The notes: generated by a model not told the origin, from the letters alone. Positions 24,869-38,203 are shown, numbered from the stretch's first letter. The stretch: 64,000 nucleotides of DNA from Allium sativum (GCA_030737875.1 CM060918.1:773506552-773570551); one strand, 5' to 3'. Numbers and translations are program-made.

Positions 24869-27800
24869 TCATGAATTGCAGGGTATATTGGAGTCCGTGA
24901 TGTAAAATCTTAAGAATGCACAAACTGGACCAGTGTATGGGGTAGTGATGAAAAGGTTCTTGATATCGTCATGGATAAGATGGATGAATTTGGCAGGATC
25001 GAACTTCTTGTTATCATACCGAAATTTATTTTGAGCGCACCAAATATGCCAACAAATATGAGCAGGAAGAATGCGAGCAAGAATAGCCCTAATGGTTTTG
25101 CTGCGGGAGCTGGACCACCAGAAGGTACAGCGGGCGTTGAGAGATGTAGAAATCAAAGGGAATCCCATAAGGTTTCCAAAGTGAATCCAGATGAAATTAG
25201 CCCCCTCACTGTTACCAAAGAGATGAGAAATAGATTCGTGGTGTCCGACCGAACAACGACAACATTTAGAGATAGTAGCGATGCCAAGATTATTTAAGTT
25301 CTGATCAAGAGGTAAGCCATTGTGGATAAGTCTTCACATGAAAATGGATATTTTCGGAAGAACAAATCATGTGGAAGGGGAGCCTAACAGGGTAATGAGG
25401 CCTGATAGTCTCCAAGCTTTTTTAAGAGAAAACGAGCCATCAGCCTAAGGGGGTGGGATATAGGATATAACCTCATCATAAATCGCTTTACAGTTCTGCA
25501 TACGTTTCCAAGTTTCACTAGTGAAATTAGGGTTACCAGAGAAATCGCTGGAACCATGTCTACGATATTTATGCTGGAGAAAGTTGTACCACGTAGAATC
25601 GTTGTGTAAGAAACGATTCCATAGTTTGAAGTAGTATGCTTTACAGATATCCCTCAAGTTCCTAATGCCCAGATCCCCTTCCGAGTTGGGATGACAAATG
25701 TGCTCCCAAGAAACCCAATGATGCTTAGAGCGGTTGTCATGCGAGCCCCAAAAGAAATTAGAACAAAGACGCTGGAATTCAATGAAAAAGGAGTCAGTGG
25801 CCGCAGTGATATGAAAGTGTGAGAACTTAGAGAGCTAAGGACCGATTGTATGAGGACAAGCCTGCCAGCTTGAGATAGGAACGAGCCACTCCATTTGTTG
25901 ATCAGTTTCCTTGATTTGACAATCGGCTCTCTAAAATAAAGGTTACGTTTGCGACCTCTATAGAGTTGAGCACCCAAGTAAGAGAAAGGAAGGTGACAAA
26001 TGACAAAGTTGGTTTCATTCTGGAGCCTGTTTTTAAGAGAAGTAGAGGCCCCAACAGGGCAGATAATGGAGCTTTTAGCAGAGTTAACGAGTTGACCCAA
26101 GCACCGCTCGTACTCCTTAAGGAATGAGATAAGGTTACGAATAAATCTGGATTGACCATTAGCAAAGATAAGAATATCATCAGCAAAGGAGAGGGCTGAG
26201 ATAATAGGCGCACCATTAGGAAGAGAATAATACTTGATTTCCTCGGACAAGGCGAGATTCTGGAGACCACGGTTGAGGGCCTCCGCAATTAGGACGAAAA
26301 GGCTTGGAGACAAAGGGTCACCTTACCGGACATCCCTACCGGATGGAAAGAAGTCTTTGGGGAAACCATTAATGAGAATGGAGTACCAACATTTCGAGAT
26401 AAGTCTCCAAACCAAATCAATAAATGATTCGCAAATGCCAAACTTGCGAATGACTTTGGTAAGAAAAAACCAGGATAAATGATTACAGGCCTTGGCGATA
26501 TCCAATTTAAGAATCACATTCGCACCTCTAGCCTCATGGTTAATCCACGAAACAAGTTCCTGGGATAGAAGTATGTTTTTCATAATGTGTCACCCTTTGA
26601 TAAACCTAGCTTGGGATGGGGATATAAGGGTAGGTAAAATGTCAGAGAGTCTAGTGGCAATAGTTTTAGCGATAGCTTTGTTGCAGAAGTTGCAAAGACT
26701 GATCGAACGGAAATCAGACGGTTTCTAAGGATTATCAGTTTTGGGAATGAGAATGATGTTCGTAGCAGACCAGCTTTTCGGAAGGGAATAACCACAGATA
26801 AAGGCCCGAATAGCCAGAGTGAGGTCGGGCCCAATGATATCCCAAAATGAGTGGAAGAAAAAACCATTGAAATCTCATGACCAGCAGTGCTATTCTTATC
26901 ATGATGAAAAGTAGTAGCTTTTATCTCCTCATCTGAAGGAAGTTCAGCAATGGTGGCATTTACATGCTTATTAATTAGGGGCGGGATATGCGCAAGAATG
27001 TCTAGGTTAGGAGGGGAGACCGAAGGAGAGCCAATGAGAGCTTTGAAAAAAAATCTACAATGGTGTTATTAGTGTCGTCAACTTCAGCGGCCCAAGAACA
27101 ACCATCTTTTTGAATTTTGTGAATTGCAAGCTTTGTTCTGTTTTTGTTGACCAAAGAGTGGAAAAACTTAGTGTTGGAGTCCCTATGGACGATCCATTTT
27201 ATCCGAGCTTTCTGTTTCCAAAAAGTCTCTTCAAATTGGACGGCTTGGTCAAATTCATATTTGGCATGCAGCCAGGAATCCCGATTAGATAAAGAAGGGT
27301 TTTCATCATAAATAGCTTCCATTATAGAGACATTTTTATCAGCCTCCAAGACGTGATCAAAAATGTTGGAAAAGGTGGCTTTATTCTAGGCGCAGATCCA
27401 CACCTTTACATTATGCAGTTTAGCGGAAAAAGCTTGAAGGGGATTTCCAAAGACTAGGAGATTCCATGTGCCCATGATGATGTCACAGAAAGATGGATGA
27501 GAGACCCACATGTTTTGAAACCGGAAAGATTTTGGGGTAGGTCAAAACTCGATTTAAGGCGGAGAAGCATAGGAGCATGATCAGAATTAGCCCGGTAGAG
27601 ATGGTCAACCACTGAAATGAAAGGGTTGGTGAACTATCCCGCGTTTCCAAAAACCCGATCAAGTTTGGTGGAGATATGATTAATACCATCATGGTTATTA
27701 CACCAGGTATAGGAGGAACCGTAAAACGGGATTTCCATCAGATCCGCAGAAGCAATAGATTGGTTGAAATCATCGATAGCCTAAGCATTAGTGGGATTAC

Positions 27801-28240
27801 AACCGATCTTTTCATCTTAATTGGCAATGATGTTAAAATCACCGCCAATGATGTAAGAGTGGATGTTTAAAGAGGCAAGATATGAAATATCATTCCAGAG
27901 ACCGTGTCTATCATCCCCCGTATATTTAGCGTAGAACTTGTAAACAAATGAGGGTCAACATTAGGAAAAATGTTGATGGAAAAGGCTAGCATTTGTTCGG
28001 AATCTCGAATGATTGTTGCAGTCCAATCAAATCTCCATAGGACCCAAAAGTTAACATTACAATTAGAAATCCCATTGAAGTAGCCTAATTTACGAACTAG
28101 AGAAGATAAAGATTGAGATTCCACCATCGGTTCATGGATAGCAAGAACCGAGATGTTGTGAGTTTTAGAGATACACTTAAGTCTATTAACGTCGGATTGT
28201 TCCCAATCCCATGAATATTCCAAAAAATTATGTTAATCAT
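24869..28240 (-). pseudogene. LINE ORF2: endonuclease-reverse transcriptase, broken
   Basis: Begins at an ATG at 28,240 with MINIIFWNIHGIG, the usual start of plant L1 ORF2. Endonuclease motifs follow: HEPMVE (about 28,130), GGDFN (about 27,850) and SDHAP (about 27,580). The RT lies at about 26,583-25,650 with KLDIAKACNHLSW (palm aspartate present), GDPLSPSLFVL and SFADDILIF; the FADD catalytic pair is intact. A zinc-type C-terminal region with CRCC...GHHESISHLF lies near 25,260. Stops and frameshifts occur every few hundred bases, so no working enzyme is made. In life it would nick target DNA and copy its own RNA at the nick. Confidence 0.9.
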
Positions 28241-28576
28241 GGCAAAGTAAATTGGGAAGAAGCTCTGGAAAGTATGGCGATGGCCGCCCGTCTTTTAGGT
28301 TCGAGAGGCAGAACCACCCTCTTAGCATGAGAAGAGCGGCCTGTAGGCTGATTACTTTTGAGGGATAGAAGTGGCAAACGCTGGAGGAGAATCCGAGCAG
28401 GGAGTGCCTAGAATAGATTCAAGTCCTAGGGAGGGAGACTTATTAGCAGGATCAATGTTAGCTTTCCGGGGAATATTCGAGGGGATGAAAGCAGACTGTA
28501 CAGGTAATTGGGCAATACTAGTATCATGAACTTTAGAGCAATTATTAAAATTGTCATGAAAAGAAAATGCAACATC

Positions 28577-30824
28577 CTAAATTAAGAGAGAAAGTTGTAT
28601 CTGGTCATTGGAAGCTTCGTAATCAGTGAGTGACAAAGGTCCAATTGAGCAAACACCCCACTTCCCAGAAAAAACTTTATCACATGAACCAGATGAGCAC
28701 AGTTTCGTTAGTGCAGCAGTCCTCTCTTCATCGGTAGCAAGTTCCTCGGATAGTAGATCATCAACATCCATGTCATGGTCAGTTCCCTCAACACCAATGT
28801 GACATGAAGCATCAACAGAGGAGGAAGCCATATTGTATCGCTTCTTGACTTTGCGCATTCGTCCTCGACCACGCTTGACGGAGGCGTTGTTGACATCCAG
28901 CAGACCAACGGGATGCTTAGCATCATAAATAGAAGGAACGGTATGAGCTCAGACCATTTGACTGTTGGGACCTGTCAACATAGATGAGGATGGAGGCAAA
29001 CAAAAGTTGGGTGGTCCACGTATACTGTCAATGGAATGCGAAGGCTTATGATCAACATTCATTGCTGATCCGGGGCTCAAATGTCCATTCACAACGGAAT
29101 GAAAGGCCGTTGAAGGATCATAGGGTTGAATTGGACCCGTAGACGTATCCAAAGGGGGCGTGCCATCAGAACTATTTAGCATAGGGGCACGTGGATAAAA
29201 ATGATGACCGGGAATTAGCTAATGTATCCAAGGGTCAAAATGACCAACCACACCATCATGATTGAACTGGCCACAAGAAGCACTTCGGTTCTATAGTCCT
29301 GCGTTAGGAGAAGTTGCACAATTTGTATGTCATTTGGCGCATACGGATATTGCCATGTAAGGGTTTGAACGAGAGAATAAGTGGTAGAAAAGTATGGGGT
29401 GGTATAACCTGACGTAGCACTGGCATTGGTTTCATGAGTTGCATGATAAAAGAATTTGCATGCATGTCCATACATGGAACCATTGGGTTAGCAGCACGTT
29501 CGGCTTGGGAGGCCAGATGAGTGGTAGTTTGGGTTTGTGATGGAAGATGAGTAGACGAAGTCGTACCTGAGCATGCAACAAGAGGACTAACTTTCGGCTG
29601 AGTTGTATTTAGGGTTTTGGAACAACCATCTGAAACCATGATTGAGTGTGTAGGCGTAGTGGCCAACATATGAGAAGGATTTGCCATGCAAGTAGTAACC
29701 CAATCACTTGACATGCAGGATGTGGGTAAGGAGTCATTAATTGAGACTTGACTCAATAAGTCAGGAGTGTGTGAAACAGTCGGTTCACGCGGTCTTGACG
29801 GTACCACAATAGATTTAGAAACAAGAGCCCAGTATTTCAACTTTCCGAAAGCGCTTGGTTTGGTAACAATAGAACCAAATTGAGTCGGAATGGCTTCGTT
29901 ATACTTGGGGATATTGACAGAGAAGGGGACACTTTGGGGAGCACGGGCGATGGGATCCGAGTGATAACTGTTGGGTAGATTCGCCTCCAAATTGTGATTG
30001 ACAAAAACTTCTTTACATTCCGCAAGTGGTGTATGGCCAAATTTCCTACATTTCGGACAATAAATTCGGAGATTTTCATATTCTATATATTGCCAAAAAT
30101 CACATCCATTTTGCCAACAAATATTCTCGATGGCGGAGAGTGGCACAAGTCCAACTCCACACAAACAAGGGATAAACTAGGGCGGTTACGGTCAATGGTG
30201 GCTTCATCTACCATAAATGGTTTACCAATTTGTTCACACAAAGCTTCCAATGCCTCTTTATTGTAGAGATGAGCCGGGAGGTAAGGAAATGAGACCCACA
30301 CGGGAAACAACAGACCGTCTTAAAGGGAATGGAAGCTAATAGACCATTTAAAAACTTTCATTTGAGCATTAAGAATCGTCAAATGCTCTCTAAGCCATAG
30401 TCATAAATAATCTTCCTCATTGAACAATTGAATTAGTATGCGACGCTCGTCTTTTACACCAACCTTAGCTTGACCAACTAGTGAAAATTTGGTGAATACC
30501 TTATGAATTTGTTCAACCGGAGGACGTGTAGAGGATAATCTACCTATAAGTGAGTGTTGGAGTAGGCTAGAGAATCTGGAAATCTGCTCGGGTGTAAAAA
30601 ACACCGCTGGCTCACCCTTGTAGAAAGATTTTGGACACGGATTTTTTTATGACCTGAGACAATGCTAGAACAATGCTAGAATTTTTTTAAAGTGCATCTC
30701 TGATCATAGGCGCTGCAGGATTCGAAGCTGAACAAGATGCAGCATTATAGGTGATGGCCGGAGCACCATCAACATGACTCGACGCAGGAAGATGCTGGAA
30801 GTTATAGTCATTGGTAGTTACCAT
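28577..30824 (-). pseudogene. LINE ORF1: RNA-binding protein, broken
   Basis: A probable start ATG lies at 30,824 (MVTTNDYNFQHLPASS). A DUF4283-like domain is visible at about 30,100-30,600, with FPVWVSFPYLPAHLYNKEAL, IGKPFMVDEAT and LSLVCVELDL. A zinc knuckle CPKCRKFGHTPLAEC (CX2CX4HX4C) lies at about 30,020-30,065. A long low-complexity linker follows, and an acidic C-terminal part (DHDMDVDDLLSEELATDEE) ends at 28,577. The protein would bind LINE RNA. Several stops (for example near 30,690, 30,400 and 30,320) and frameshifts break it. Confidence 0.85.
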
Positions 30825-31200
30825 GGTAGGCAACCCAATGAAGGAGCACGCCCAGTGAAAGACAACCAGGATCGCGGGAGAAGGACAAAGCAGATTTGAT
30901 CGTAGAGGGGAAAGCTGGCGGCGAGAGGGAGAGGTGGAGAGATTCGAGGCAGATGGCGATGAGGGGAGCGAGGAGGGAGAAGCAAAGTTGCTGGCGATGA
31001 GAAGGGAGGGAGGCGGAAGGGAAGATGGTAAGTGGCGGTAGGTGGAGTAGAAGCAGCGGAGCAGGAGGGAAGGTGTGAAGGACAAAGCTCGTGAGCAGGA
31101 AGGACACAGTAACGGTAAAAAAATAGTAAACTGAACAATGAAAATTACTGTAGCACGGAAGCCATTATTTGGTTTTTGCGAAGCTTTTGACTATTTGAAC
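30825..31200 (-). other. LINE 5' UTR
   Basis: C/T-rich in the transcript sense, running to the right-hand target-site duplication. Overlapping open frames here (rich in S, P and L) reflect base composition only. Confidence 0.6.
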
Positions 31201-31213
31201 CCATTCGTTATAT
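31201..31213. repeat. LINE target-site duplication, right
   Basis: CCATTCGTTATAT, the partner of 24,306-24,320. LTR sequence resumes directly afterwards, matching 39,979 onward in the other LTR. Confidence 0.8.
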
Positions 31214-31564
31214 AAATATCGTAACCTAACATTGCAAAAACCTGGCTATCACTGGGCAAACTGATGCCCAGTAGATCGACCGTGGAAGTCGATCGCCTGG
31301 GCCTCAGATGCCCAAGTCGGCTTGGTTAAATAAGGTAATATATAATTATAAATTCTGATTTATTTATTTTCAGTCAATTTTCATATTTCGTCCATAACTT
31401 TTCATATGGACTCCGTTCGCGAAACTCCAAACATGAAAGTTGACTAGAATTCCAAGACAGACGCATTTGTTAAAGTTTTACGGTCAAATTCTATCGTTTG
31501 CAGAAATTCCTCTTGTTGAAATTCTAATAATTAATTTATATCGCCAAAATTCCAGGTTGTTGCA

Positions 31565-31597
31565 TTATTTCCTCTTTAAAAGGAATTTCGTCCTGAA
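31565..31597 (-). other. Polypurine tract region of element A
   Basis: Read on the minus strand this is GGACGAAATTCCTTTTAAAG followed by AGGAAATAA directly before the LTR. It aligns base for base with the region next to the C element LTR (59,374-59,407). GGACGAAAT-CCTTTTAA-GGAGG before TGTAACA is the usual arrangement in Tekay/Del-type elements. It primes plus-strand DNA synthesis. Confidence 0.8.
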
Positions 31598-34500
31598 ATT
31601 TTGACACCTATAGTCCTATTCTACACAACCATTTTGTGTACATCCACTTCGCAACCATGTGTATATGGGCATGGTGTACATAATGCGATTCGACCATAAA
31701 ATATGCATGCAAGATGATTCTTAATCGGATCCTTCTATATGTTTGCATTAAATTTCTAAATACTTTTGAAAAAATGATGCAAAACATCCTAAATATACAG
31801 GCAGTTCTGTATGAATGCAAAATTTGAAAACTTTTTTCATCCATTTCCTTCACATAATTACTAATAACAGTGTGAAGCAACAAATTTTGCATCCAGACCC
31901 TACCATCCAAGACGTCGCATAATCAAATCATTTCCTTTTTTAATCTCTCCTAAATCGGAAAAAATAACCGAAGAGAAGTATTTCGACATTTTTCTCGCTT
32001 ACAAATTTTCCATTTCTCGTCCTACAGTGGAATTTTTACCTTAGCTACCCAAAATATTCTGAAAATTTCCATCTGCAGACTGTAAAGGAGGCTTAAAACA
32101 AGCTATAAAACGTAAAATGAGTTAATTAATAACTCTCACGCATTGTTGACAAGATATGGAAACAACATTTCTAAGGCTAACACAGCCTTTTCCTTGTTGT
32201 CATTAACATTTTTTATCGTATCGTCGGTCCTACTGCACCGCTAAAATGCGCACATAAAACATCCAAACATCTTCCTTACGCTATTCATGTGACCAAAAAT
32301 CGAATATTTTTTTAAAAAATAAATTTCTGCTTTAAAAATTCTTTTGTTTATTTTGAAAATTTCTTTTCAAAACCGTTTCACTTTTCTATAGAGTAAGAAA
32401 ATGTTAAAAGGTTTTTTTTGAAATAACATTTCCGAAAACTTCAAAAATGTATTTTTCTTAAACTTAAACGATTTGAGTCACATGTCGACGAATGCAAAAT
32501 GTAAAATCTGAAATCACATAAGAGAACAAAACAAAATTTTAGTTTTAACAAGGAACGATGATTTATTTATTTATATACCCGTGATGTAGAACCGATCATT
32601 TGCAAAAAATTATCCAACATAGAATTCTATTCTTTCCAACCCTAGGACAACTGTTAGTTCAGATAATAAAATGAGATTTCATTCAAACAGACATGCGTGA
32701 ATGACATAAATATCTCCAAGCATAGAAATCTCACTAACCTAAGTCATGCGGTTTACACGACACTAACAGTTATAAGCACGAATCACCACAAGCCAAGAAG
32801 CTGATGCTGGATAGGAAAAACAACAAAGAGGACAACAAAATGACAACACCAAAACTCCCAAAACAATGGCTATAAACGATGAGATGTCTTGCTCCGCGGC
32901 TAGAGCTCAAACCAATTTTTATGTTTTTTAATTAACCATATCATGTTAACAAAAATGCTTAGTCTCATGTTACAAACTACTGATGTTATTGGAGGTTCCC
33001 AAATCACCATCTTTCCTAAGAGAGAATCTGCGATGAGAAAAGAAACCTACCACAAACTGTTTCTCATGGAAATCCAACTAATATTGTCTAGAGACAAAAT
33101 TTATAGGTGAAATTACAGAAAGTAACTCCATGAAACAACACACAAGAACAATAAGCTGAATCAAATACGATGCAACACAAAATGATGGTTACGCCATCGA
33201 TTAAGGAAATGATTAATTTCCGCATCATGAGACAAATCTAGTCTTAACTCCCCATTAATAAAACGACGTGCTAAATGGGTCACATGCCATCATGTGCAGT
33301 TTTGGCGTAGATCTCCGAACTAAAACACGAAACATTAAGAAACAGAGTTTTGCCACAAAAATCTCCAATTCCAACCAAACAAAAGACCATATAAGTCCGC
33401 GTAAAACATAAATTCCTCTAAAATCTTATTGAGATTCTCCTCAGAAAAGCCATCCAAAAGATAGCTTAATTTTCATATCCGAAACGACGATCGCCTTCAT
33501 AAAAATCTATCCTAACAAGATATAACAAAGGCGTAAGCAGCACAAACAACTTATGCTATTCTAAGATACCGAAGCAACTGGCCGGTGAAAGTCCAACTAC
33601 ATCGACAAATTTTCTAGTCCTAAAGCAATGAGACCTTTTTGCTCATCCCAACCCAACTAAATGATCTCTCCTTAAGGATGAGACTTAAATGGTATTATAT
33701 GGGTCAGGTAGTTCAAGTATGTATTATGGACTAAGAAATGGTCGAAGAGAAGAATTTAGACCTTGGAGTGTTAGTGAAGCAAGATCTAATGCGTAAAAAA
33801 GTGCGAAAAAGGAGTAGGCGAGGCGACAACAAAGAAAGAGAAGAAGGATAAGAGTATGGTTCGGCTAGACGAGGAAGGAAGAATGAATGAAAGAATTTAA
33901 GGGGGTGACTTGGACGCAACTTTTATGGTTGAGTCCTAGGTCCAATTTGTTCCAAAACTCATCGACTAGTTGACCAATCTTGCATAACACTAAACGATCA
34001 ACTATTAAATGGCTTTGGACAAAGATTGAACCTTGACCTTATTAGGCAGGATTAAAATATTAATCGTCTTGCGTTATCTTTTAAAGTTTGGCGCGATCCG
34101 AAAAATAATTTTCCTCACCACCGTGGTATTTAAAGACTGTAGTTTAAACTCCGAACCAACTCCAAGGATTTACAGTCTCAACAACGATACTGCGACTACA
34201 CAACGAATGAACAAATTCCAAAAATAATTTAGCTAGAAATTCGTAATAGAATTAAAATGAATTTCCCTCTTACTTGCTGACATAAAACAGACGATTCATG
34301 AAATCAAATACCCAAAAAATAAAGACGAAGGATTTTCCCATAGCCTTTCCGAAGAAAAATTTAAAACTTTTCCATAAATGGAATTTTATTATAACTAACG
34401 GTTTCATATTTATAAATCCATTTTATTATTTTTAATATTATTTATATTGCAGTTTATATTTCAAACTGGAAAAACCTTTTCATGTTAAAAAATGTTAGAG

Positions 34501-35318
34501 TTTTGAAATCTTAAGGATTAAATGTGATAATTTCAATAAATTTTCCTATATATACAGGAAGAGGGATATTAAAAATCACAAGGAATAATTATTTGTTATT
34601 CTTATGTTTAGTAACATATTCTTTGTCATTTATAATTTCATCTTTCCTAATAATCAGATTATATTTATTAGAATTACACAATAGCCACATATTTTTGATT
34701 TATGAATAGATTGAAAATTCTAAAAAGCATATCTTTATAAAACTATTTTCCAAAACTATATTTTTAAGTCGTTGAAACCCATTCTTATTTTCAAATAAAA
34801 TTTCCTCGAATACAAGGCTAAGAACTCAGTTAAATATTCCAACAAGGGTAGATTTCGAAAAAGCGACGAAGTAACAAATGAATATACCTCGTAATTATAT
34901 ATCTGAAATGGATGCTACACATTAATGTGGACTTTTCCCCTTTTTTTATCGAGAACTGGACTTAACCTGAATCGCGAAACAAAAACAAAAACCAGAAAAG
35001 TGATTATCTCGGTTGTAGCTAGATTTCCATCCAATCTCCAAACTCGAATCAATGGAATCCACCATATGTCGTCCTCATGCTCTTCATGATGAGATCGCCA
35101 ACGTACTATGGGGTATGACAAAATTCTCTAGAAACCAAAACTCAACATATTTCAACTCTTAGTTGCTTAAACCCCATTTTATATATTTAAGCCCATAACT
35201 AATTCATCATTGAAATAAATTAAAGTCGAGTAATAAATGAAGAATACATAAAAGAAAATCAATTTACGTTCTCTCATGAGTCCAAATTTAACTAATACCT
35301 CTTATCGTTTAACCTAAG
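31598..35318 (-). other. Non-coding interior of element A
   Basis: About 3.7 kb between polypurine region and primer site with no recognisable gag-pol remnant on either strand. The longest frames (31,608-31,910 minus, 33,731-33,919 minus, 34,915-35,121 minus) have no domain. In LARD-type elements such interiors are thought to act as structured RNA for packaging; here I only see that coding sequence is absent. Confidence 0.75.
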
Positions 35319-35330
35319 CTCTGATACTAA
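35319..35330 (-). other. Primer-binding site of element A (tRNA-iMet type)
   Basis: On the minus strand TAGTATCAGAGC starts one base after the LTR end. The tRNA-iMet site TGGTATCAGAGC differs at one position. It fixes the orientation of element A as minus. Confidence 0.85.
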
Positions 35331-36680
35331 ATGTAGCACCCCACACTTTTCTACACCCAAATTTTGACAAAAATCAAAACTTGAACACATCCAAGCATGG
35401 GGCATGCATATCTGGTACGTGCAATAAATGAGCATAAGCATAATCAGAGTATGATAAAAGAAAACTCACAGCAGAAACAGAAGAGGATAACTAGTATTAT
35501 CTTAAGTAACTACCTTTTTTTGGAGTAAGTCACTTTGCCAATACCAAGCATGATAGAGATCGAGAACTGAAAGCCAAACCTAAACACCTATGAGAACCCG
35601 TCCTTCTCTAGGAAACCTGAGAGTTTGTAATTAGGAGGGTCAGAACAACAAGTTCTGGTGACTAAGAAATGTACAACACATATTAGAATACTTAGATATA
35701 TCCCGTTTGGTTCCACCCAAGATGTATGACTATCAAGGTTTGTGATTCTAGCCTGACCATGTAGGTGTTTTACGCACGACTCTACTACCCTTCCCAAGGT
35801 AGTATTCCCAAAGTATAATACCGAGATATGACGTTTATGTAGCACTCAAGGTTTACACAAACACCAAGTATCTAACCAATGAGGTGGATATCCAAGTCAA
35901 TCACTCATTAGTGTTTTTAGGGTGAAGACCCAACGAGATGGGCATTCTTGGTCACTTATAGGCCTATTAAAGGTGGATTCTTATGATCTCTTATAACCCT
36001 GAGGCGGACCTTAGCCTCTTAAGACCCCATCCTAATGCATTAACGTTCTGAAAGTCAATACTCTTAATCGTGATATGAGAAGTAATATTGCGAACGTTAC
36101 TACTTAACTAATATTATAGTAGGACACCTATGTCACTTTAGACTTCCCTTAGATAGTTAGTGAGCATGCAATGGCCACATATCCTTTATATACCAGTCCT
36201 GTCCGTAGTTAAGCCCCTTACAAGCTTCTAGAGGAAGTGGACATCCCCTACGAGATGCCCTACTACATTACCGCTTATGCACAACCACTTTTAGAGGAGG
36301 ATCCAAAGACTTACTTAGAATCTAATAAGGATGGGTCTCATGACTTTGGTTCCTCAACCTTTGGAGGGATCCAAGTCCTAACCACTTAAGACCCAAAATT
36401 AGACAAGACGAGAGTCAGAGACTTAAGAACTTCTCAAGGTGTAGTAAACCTGCCTATTTTCACACACAGTATACTTATATATACACACACACACTTCATT
36501 ATCATCATGGGTTCATATGGATAATAATATTTTACATTATTAACATACTAAATCCAACTATATTTTATATTTTAAGCTCTCTATTCATAATCATAAATAA
36601 GGAAGGTTATATGTCCTCTTTTACCCTAGGATATTTATTTGGTTTCTTCCCAAATTTGGACTTAGTATTTATACTACAAT

Positions 36681-37980
36681 TGTTGACGGCAAAAAATGTT
36701 GTAAACACCAAAGATTCCTATTACTAGGAATAGTTAATTCGATCGCAAGACTAAGTAAGAGAAATCGGTAAATGAGACAAATATTTATAGTGGTTCGGCC
36801 ATGGATTAAGCCTACATCCACTTTGGAAGGATGTTAAACTTTTATTAATCACTCAAGAATTACAAGGTAGAGCCATGCTCGTTACATTCACTTTCATAAT
36901 TGAAATATGCTAGCTATTTGGGAAAAAGAATATTTAATTCTCCTTCTTCCTCAAATAGGAGATGCCGTTAATGGAGTCCATGAAGCTCTAGGGAAGTCTC
37001 AAGTGAATAAAATCCAACCCCTTTGAAGTATGAGGCCATGGGCTATTTATAAGAGTGGGAGTATGTAGGATTAGATAGAAAAAGGGACCACATGCAGGAA
37101 ATTCACGCTTACCACCTGCGCGCCTCGAAATTTCGAACCCGGGCATGGGTTTGAAATTTCGAGCCTGCTGGGTTTGAAATTTCGAACCCAGGTTTGGGTA
37201 CGAAATTTCGCACCCAGGCAGGGGTGCGAAATTTCGCACCCGTTGGGTTCGAAATTTCGAGCCCGTTGGGTTCGAAATTTCGAACCAGGTTTTGGTGCAA
37301 AACTTCGCACCCACTCAGGGGTGCGAGATTTCACACCCGCTGGGTTCGAAATTTCGAGCCCGCTGGGTTCAAAATTTCGAGGCTGCTGGGTTTGAAATTT
37401 CGAACCCGGGTATGGGTGCGAAATTTTGCACCCGGGCATGGGTGCGAAATTTTGCACCCGGGCATGGTGGGTGTGAAATTTCGCACCCGCTGGGTTTGAA
37501 GTCTTTTCGAGGTGTGTGTAGACCGCTAGTTCGTGCGCTTTGAGACTCGTGATTCCTTTAGTATTTGAGGCCTTGACTTGGGAATGGTCCGGACTACGAG
37601 GCCTTTGTTTGGCAATGTTTGGAGGGGCGGCAAGGTTCATGGAAGTTGTTGGCTGAATCCTGATTTTGAGTCGATCTGGTGATTTTGAGCAACACACTTG
37701 TTAGCGGAAATCGGGTGAATCGGGCGGTGCCCTGGACGCCCATCGATGCTACGCCCGAACCCGCTAGACGGCTCGCTTTCGGCTCGGAGCATGGCTTGCC
37801 TCCGGCTCGGCTGCGAATGGACATTGATGGAGGTCACGTTCGAGGGTTGCGACATTCTGCTGGTGGCCAGACTCAGGTCTTCTGGTACTGGCAATGCCTT
37901 TGGGCTGTAATATCACGCCATATGTTGAGTCGAGCGTGTCTTGCATACTTTTGGGAACCGGACCAAAAGGCCGGTTAACA
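36681..37980 (+). mobile_element. Solo LTR, 1,300 bp, with ACAAT duplications
   Basis: Starts TGTTGACGGC and ends GCCGGTTAACA, with imperfect inverted termini and TG...CA ends. It is flanked by ACAAT at 36,676-36,680 and 37,981-37,985. The sister LTR at 22,336-22,340 has one ACAAT and no insert, which proves the insertion. There is a TATA box (TATTTATAAGA) near 37,048 on the plus strand, so the LTR is in plus orientation. Wording near its start (GTAAACACC, TATAGTGGTTCGGCC) is of a kind common in plant LTRs. No internal domain remains; it most likely arose by recombination between two LTRs. Confidence 0.85.
37127..37510. repeat. Minisatellite of GAAATTTCG units in the solo LTR
   Basis: About 16 units built on the palindromic core CGAAATTTCG, mostly 23 or 26 bp apart, with variants ending in CACCC, AACCC or AGCCC. 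The units carry few stop codons and the periods are not multiples of three, so open frames appear in several phases on both strands (peptides rotating through SKFRT, RNFEP and CEISN). These are not genes. The array lies downstream of the TATA box. Confidence 0.9.
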
Positions 37981-38203
37981 ACAATCAATACCCATAAATC
38001 CCCCTTTTGACACCTATTTTCTTTTATTTCTTTTTTACTGCCCTTTATTACCATAACGATCATATTTTCCTAAGGAAAAGCTATTTATCAGTCCTAAGGT
38101 GCCTACTTGTTGTACCCCAATAGGCACTTACTATTCTTGTTCATTTATTTATTTATTTATTGGTTTATTGTTATATGTATATATATTCATGCACGGGGTC
38201 GCT

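Larger units (their letters stand above)
24321..31200 (-). mobile_element. L1-type LINE, ~6.9 kb, degenerate, nearly full length
   Basis: A non-LTR retrotransposon in minus orientation inside the 3' LTR of element A. It has a 5' region (30,825-31,200), ORF1 (about 28,577-30,824), ORF2 (about 24,869-28,240), a 3' UTR (24,367-24,868) and a tail made of (TA)n rather than poly(A). A 13-15 bp target-site duplication flanks it. Domain content, with a DUF4283-like region and zinc knuckle in ORF1 and endonuclease, RT and zinc region in ORF2, is that of plant L1 elements. Many stops and frameshifts make it dead. Confidence 0.9.
20977..31564 (-). repeat. 3' LTR of element A (interrupted by LINE)
   Basis: Plus-strand sequence opens TGTAACACTCC and closes GGTTGTTGCA. 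It matches 35,332-40,331 along its whole length outside the inserts. The LINE occupies about 24,321-31,200. In this copy the TATA box is mutated (CTACAAAT near 24,252) and the splice-donor-like site reads GATGAGT (about 23,930) instead of GGTGAGT, so it has decayed compared with the other LTR. Confidence 0.9.

Noticed and set aside
30687..31138. Overlapping serine/proline/leucine-rich frames
   Set aside because: They lie in the C/T-rich 5' UTR of the LINE and reflect composition.
37071..37697. 208-codon minus-strand frame and several overlapping frames on both strands
   Set aside because: They run through the GAAATTTCG minisatellite, which lacks stops in most phases; the peptides are rotations of one repeat.
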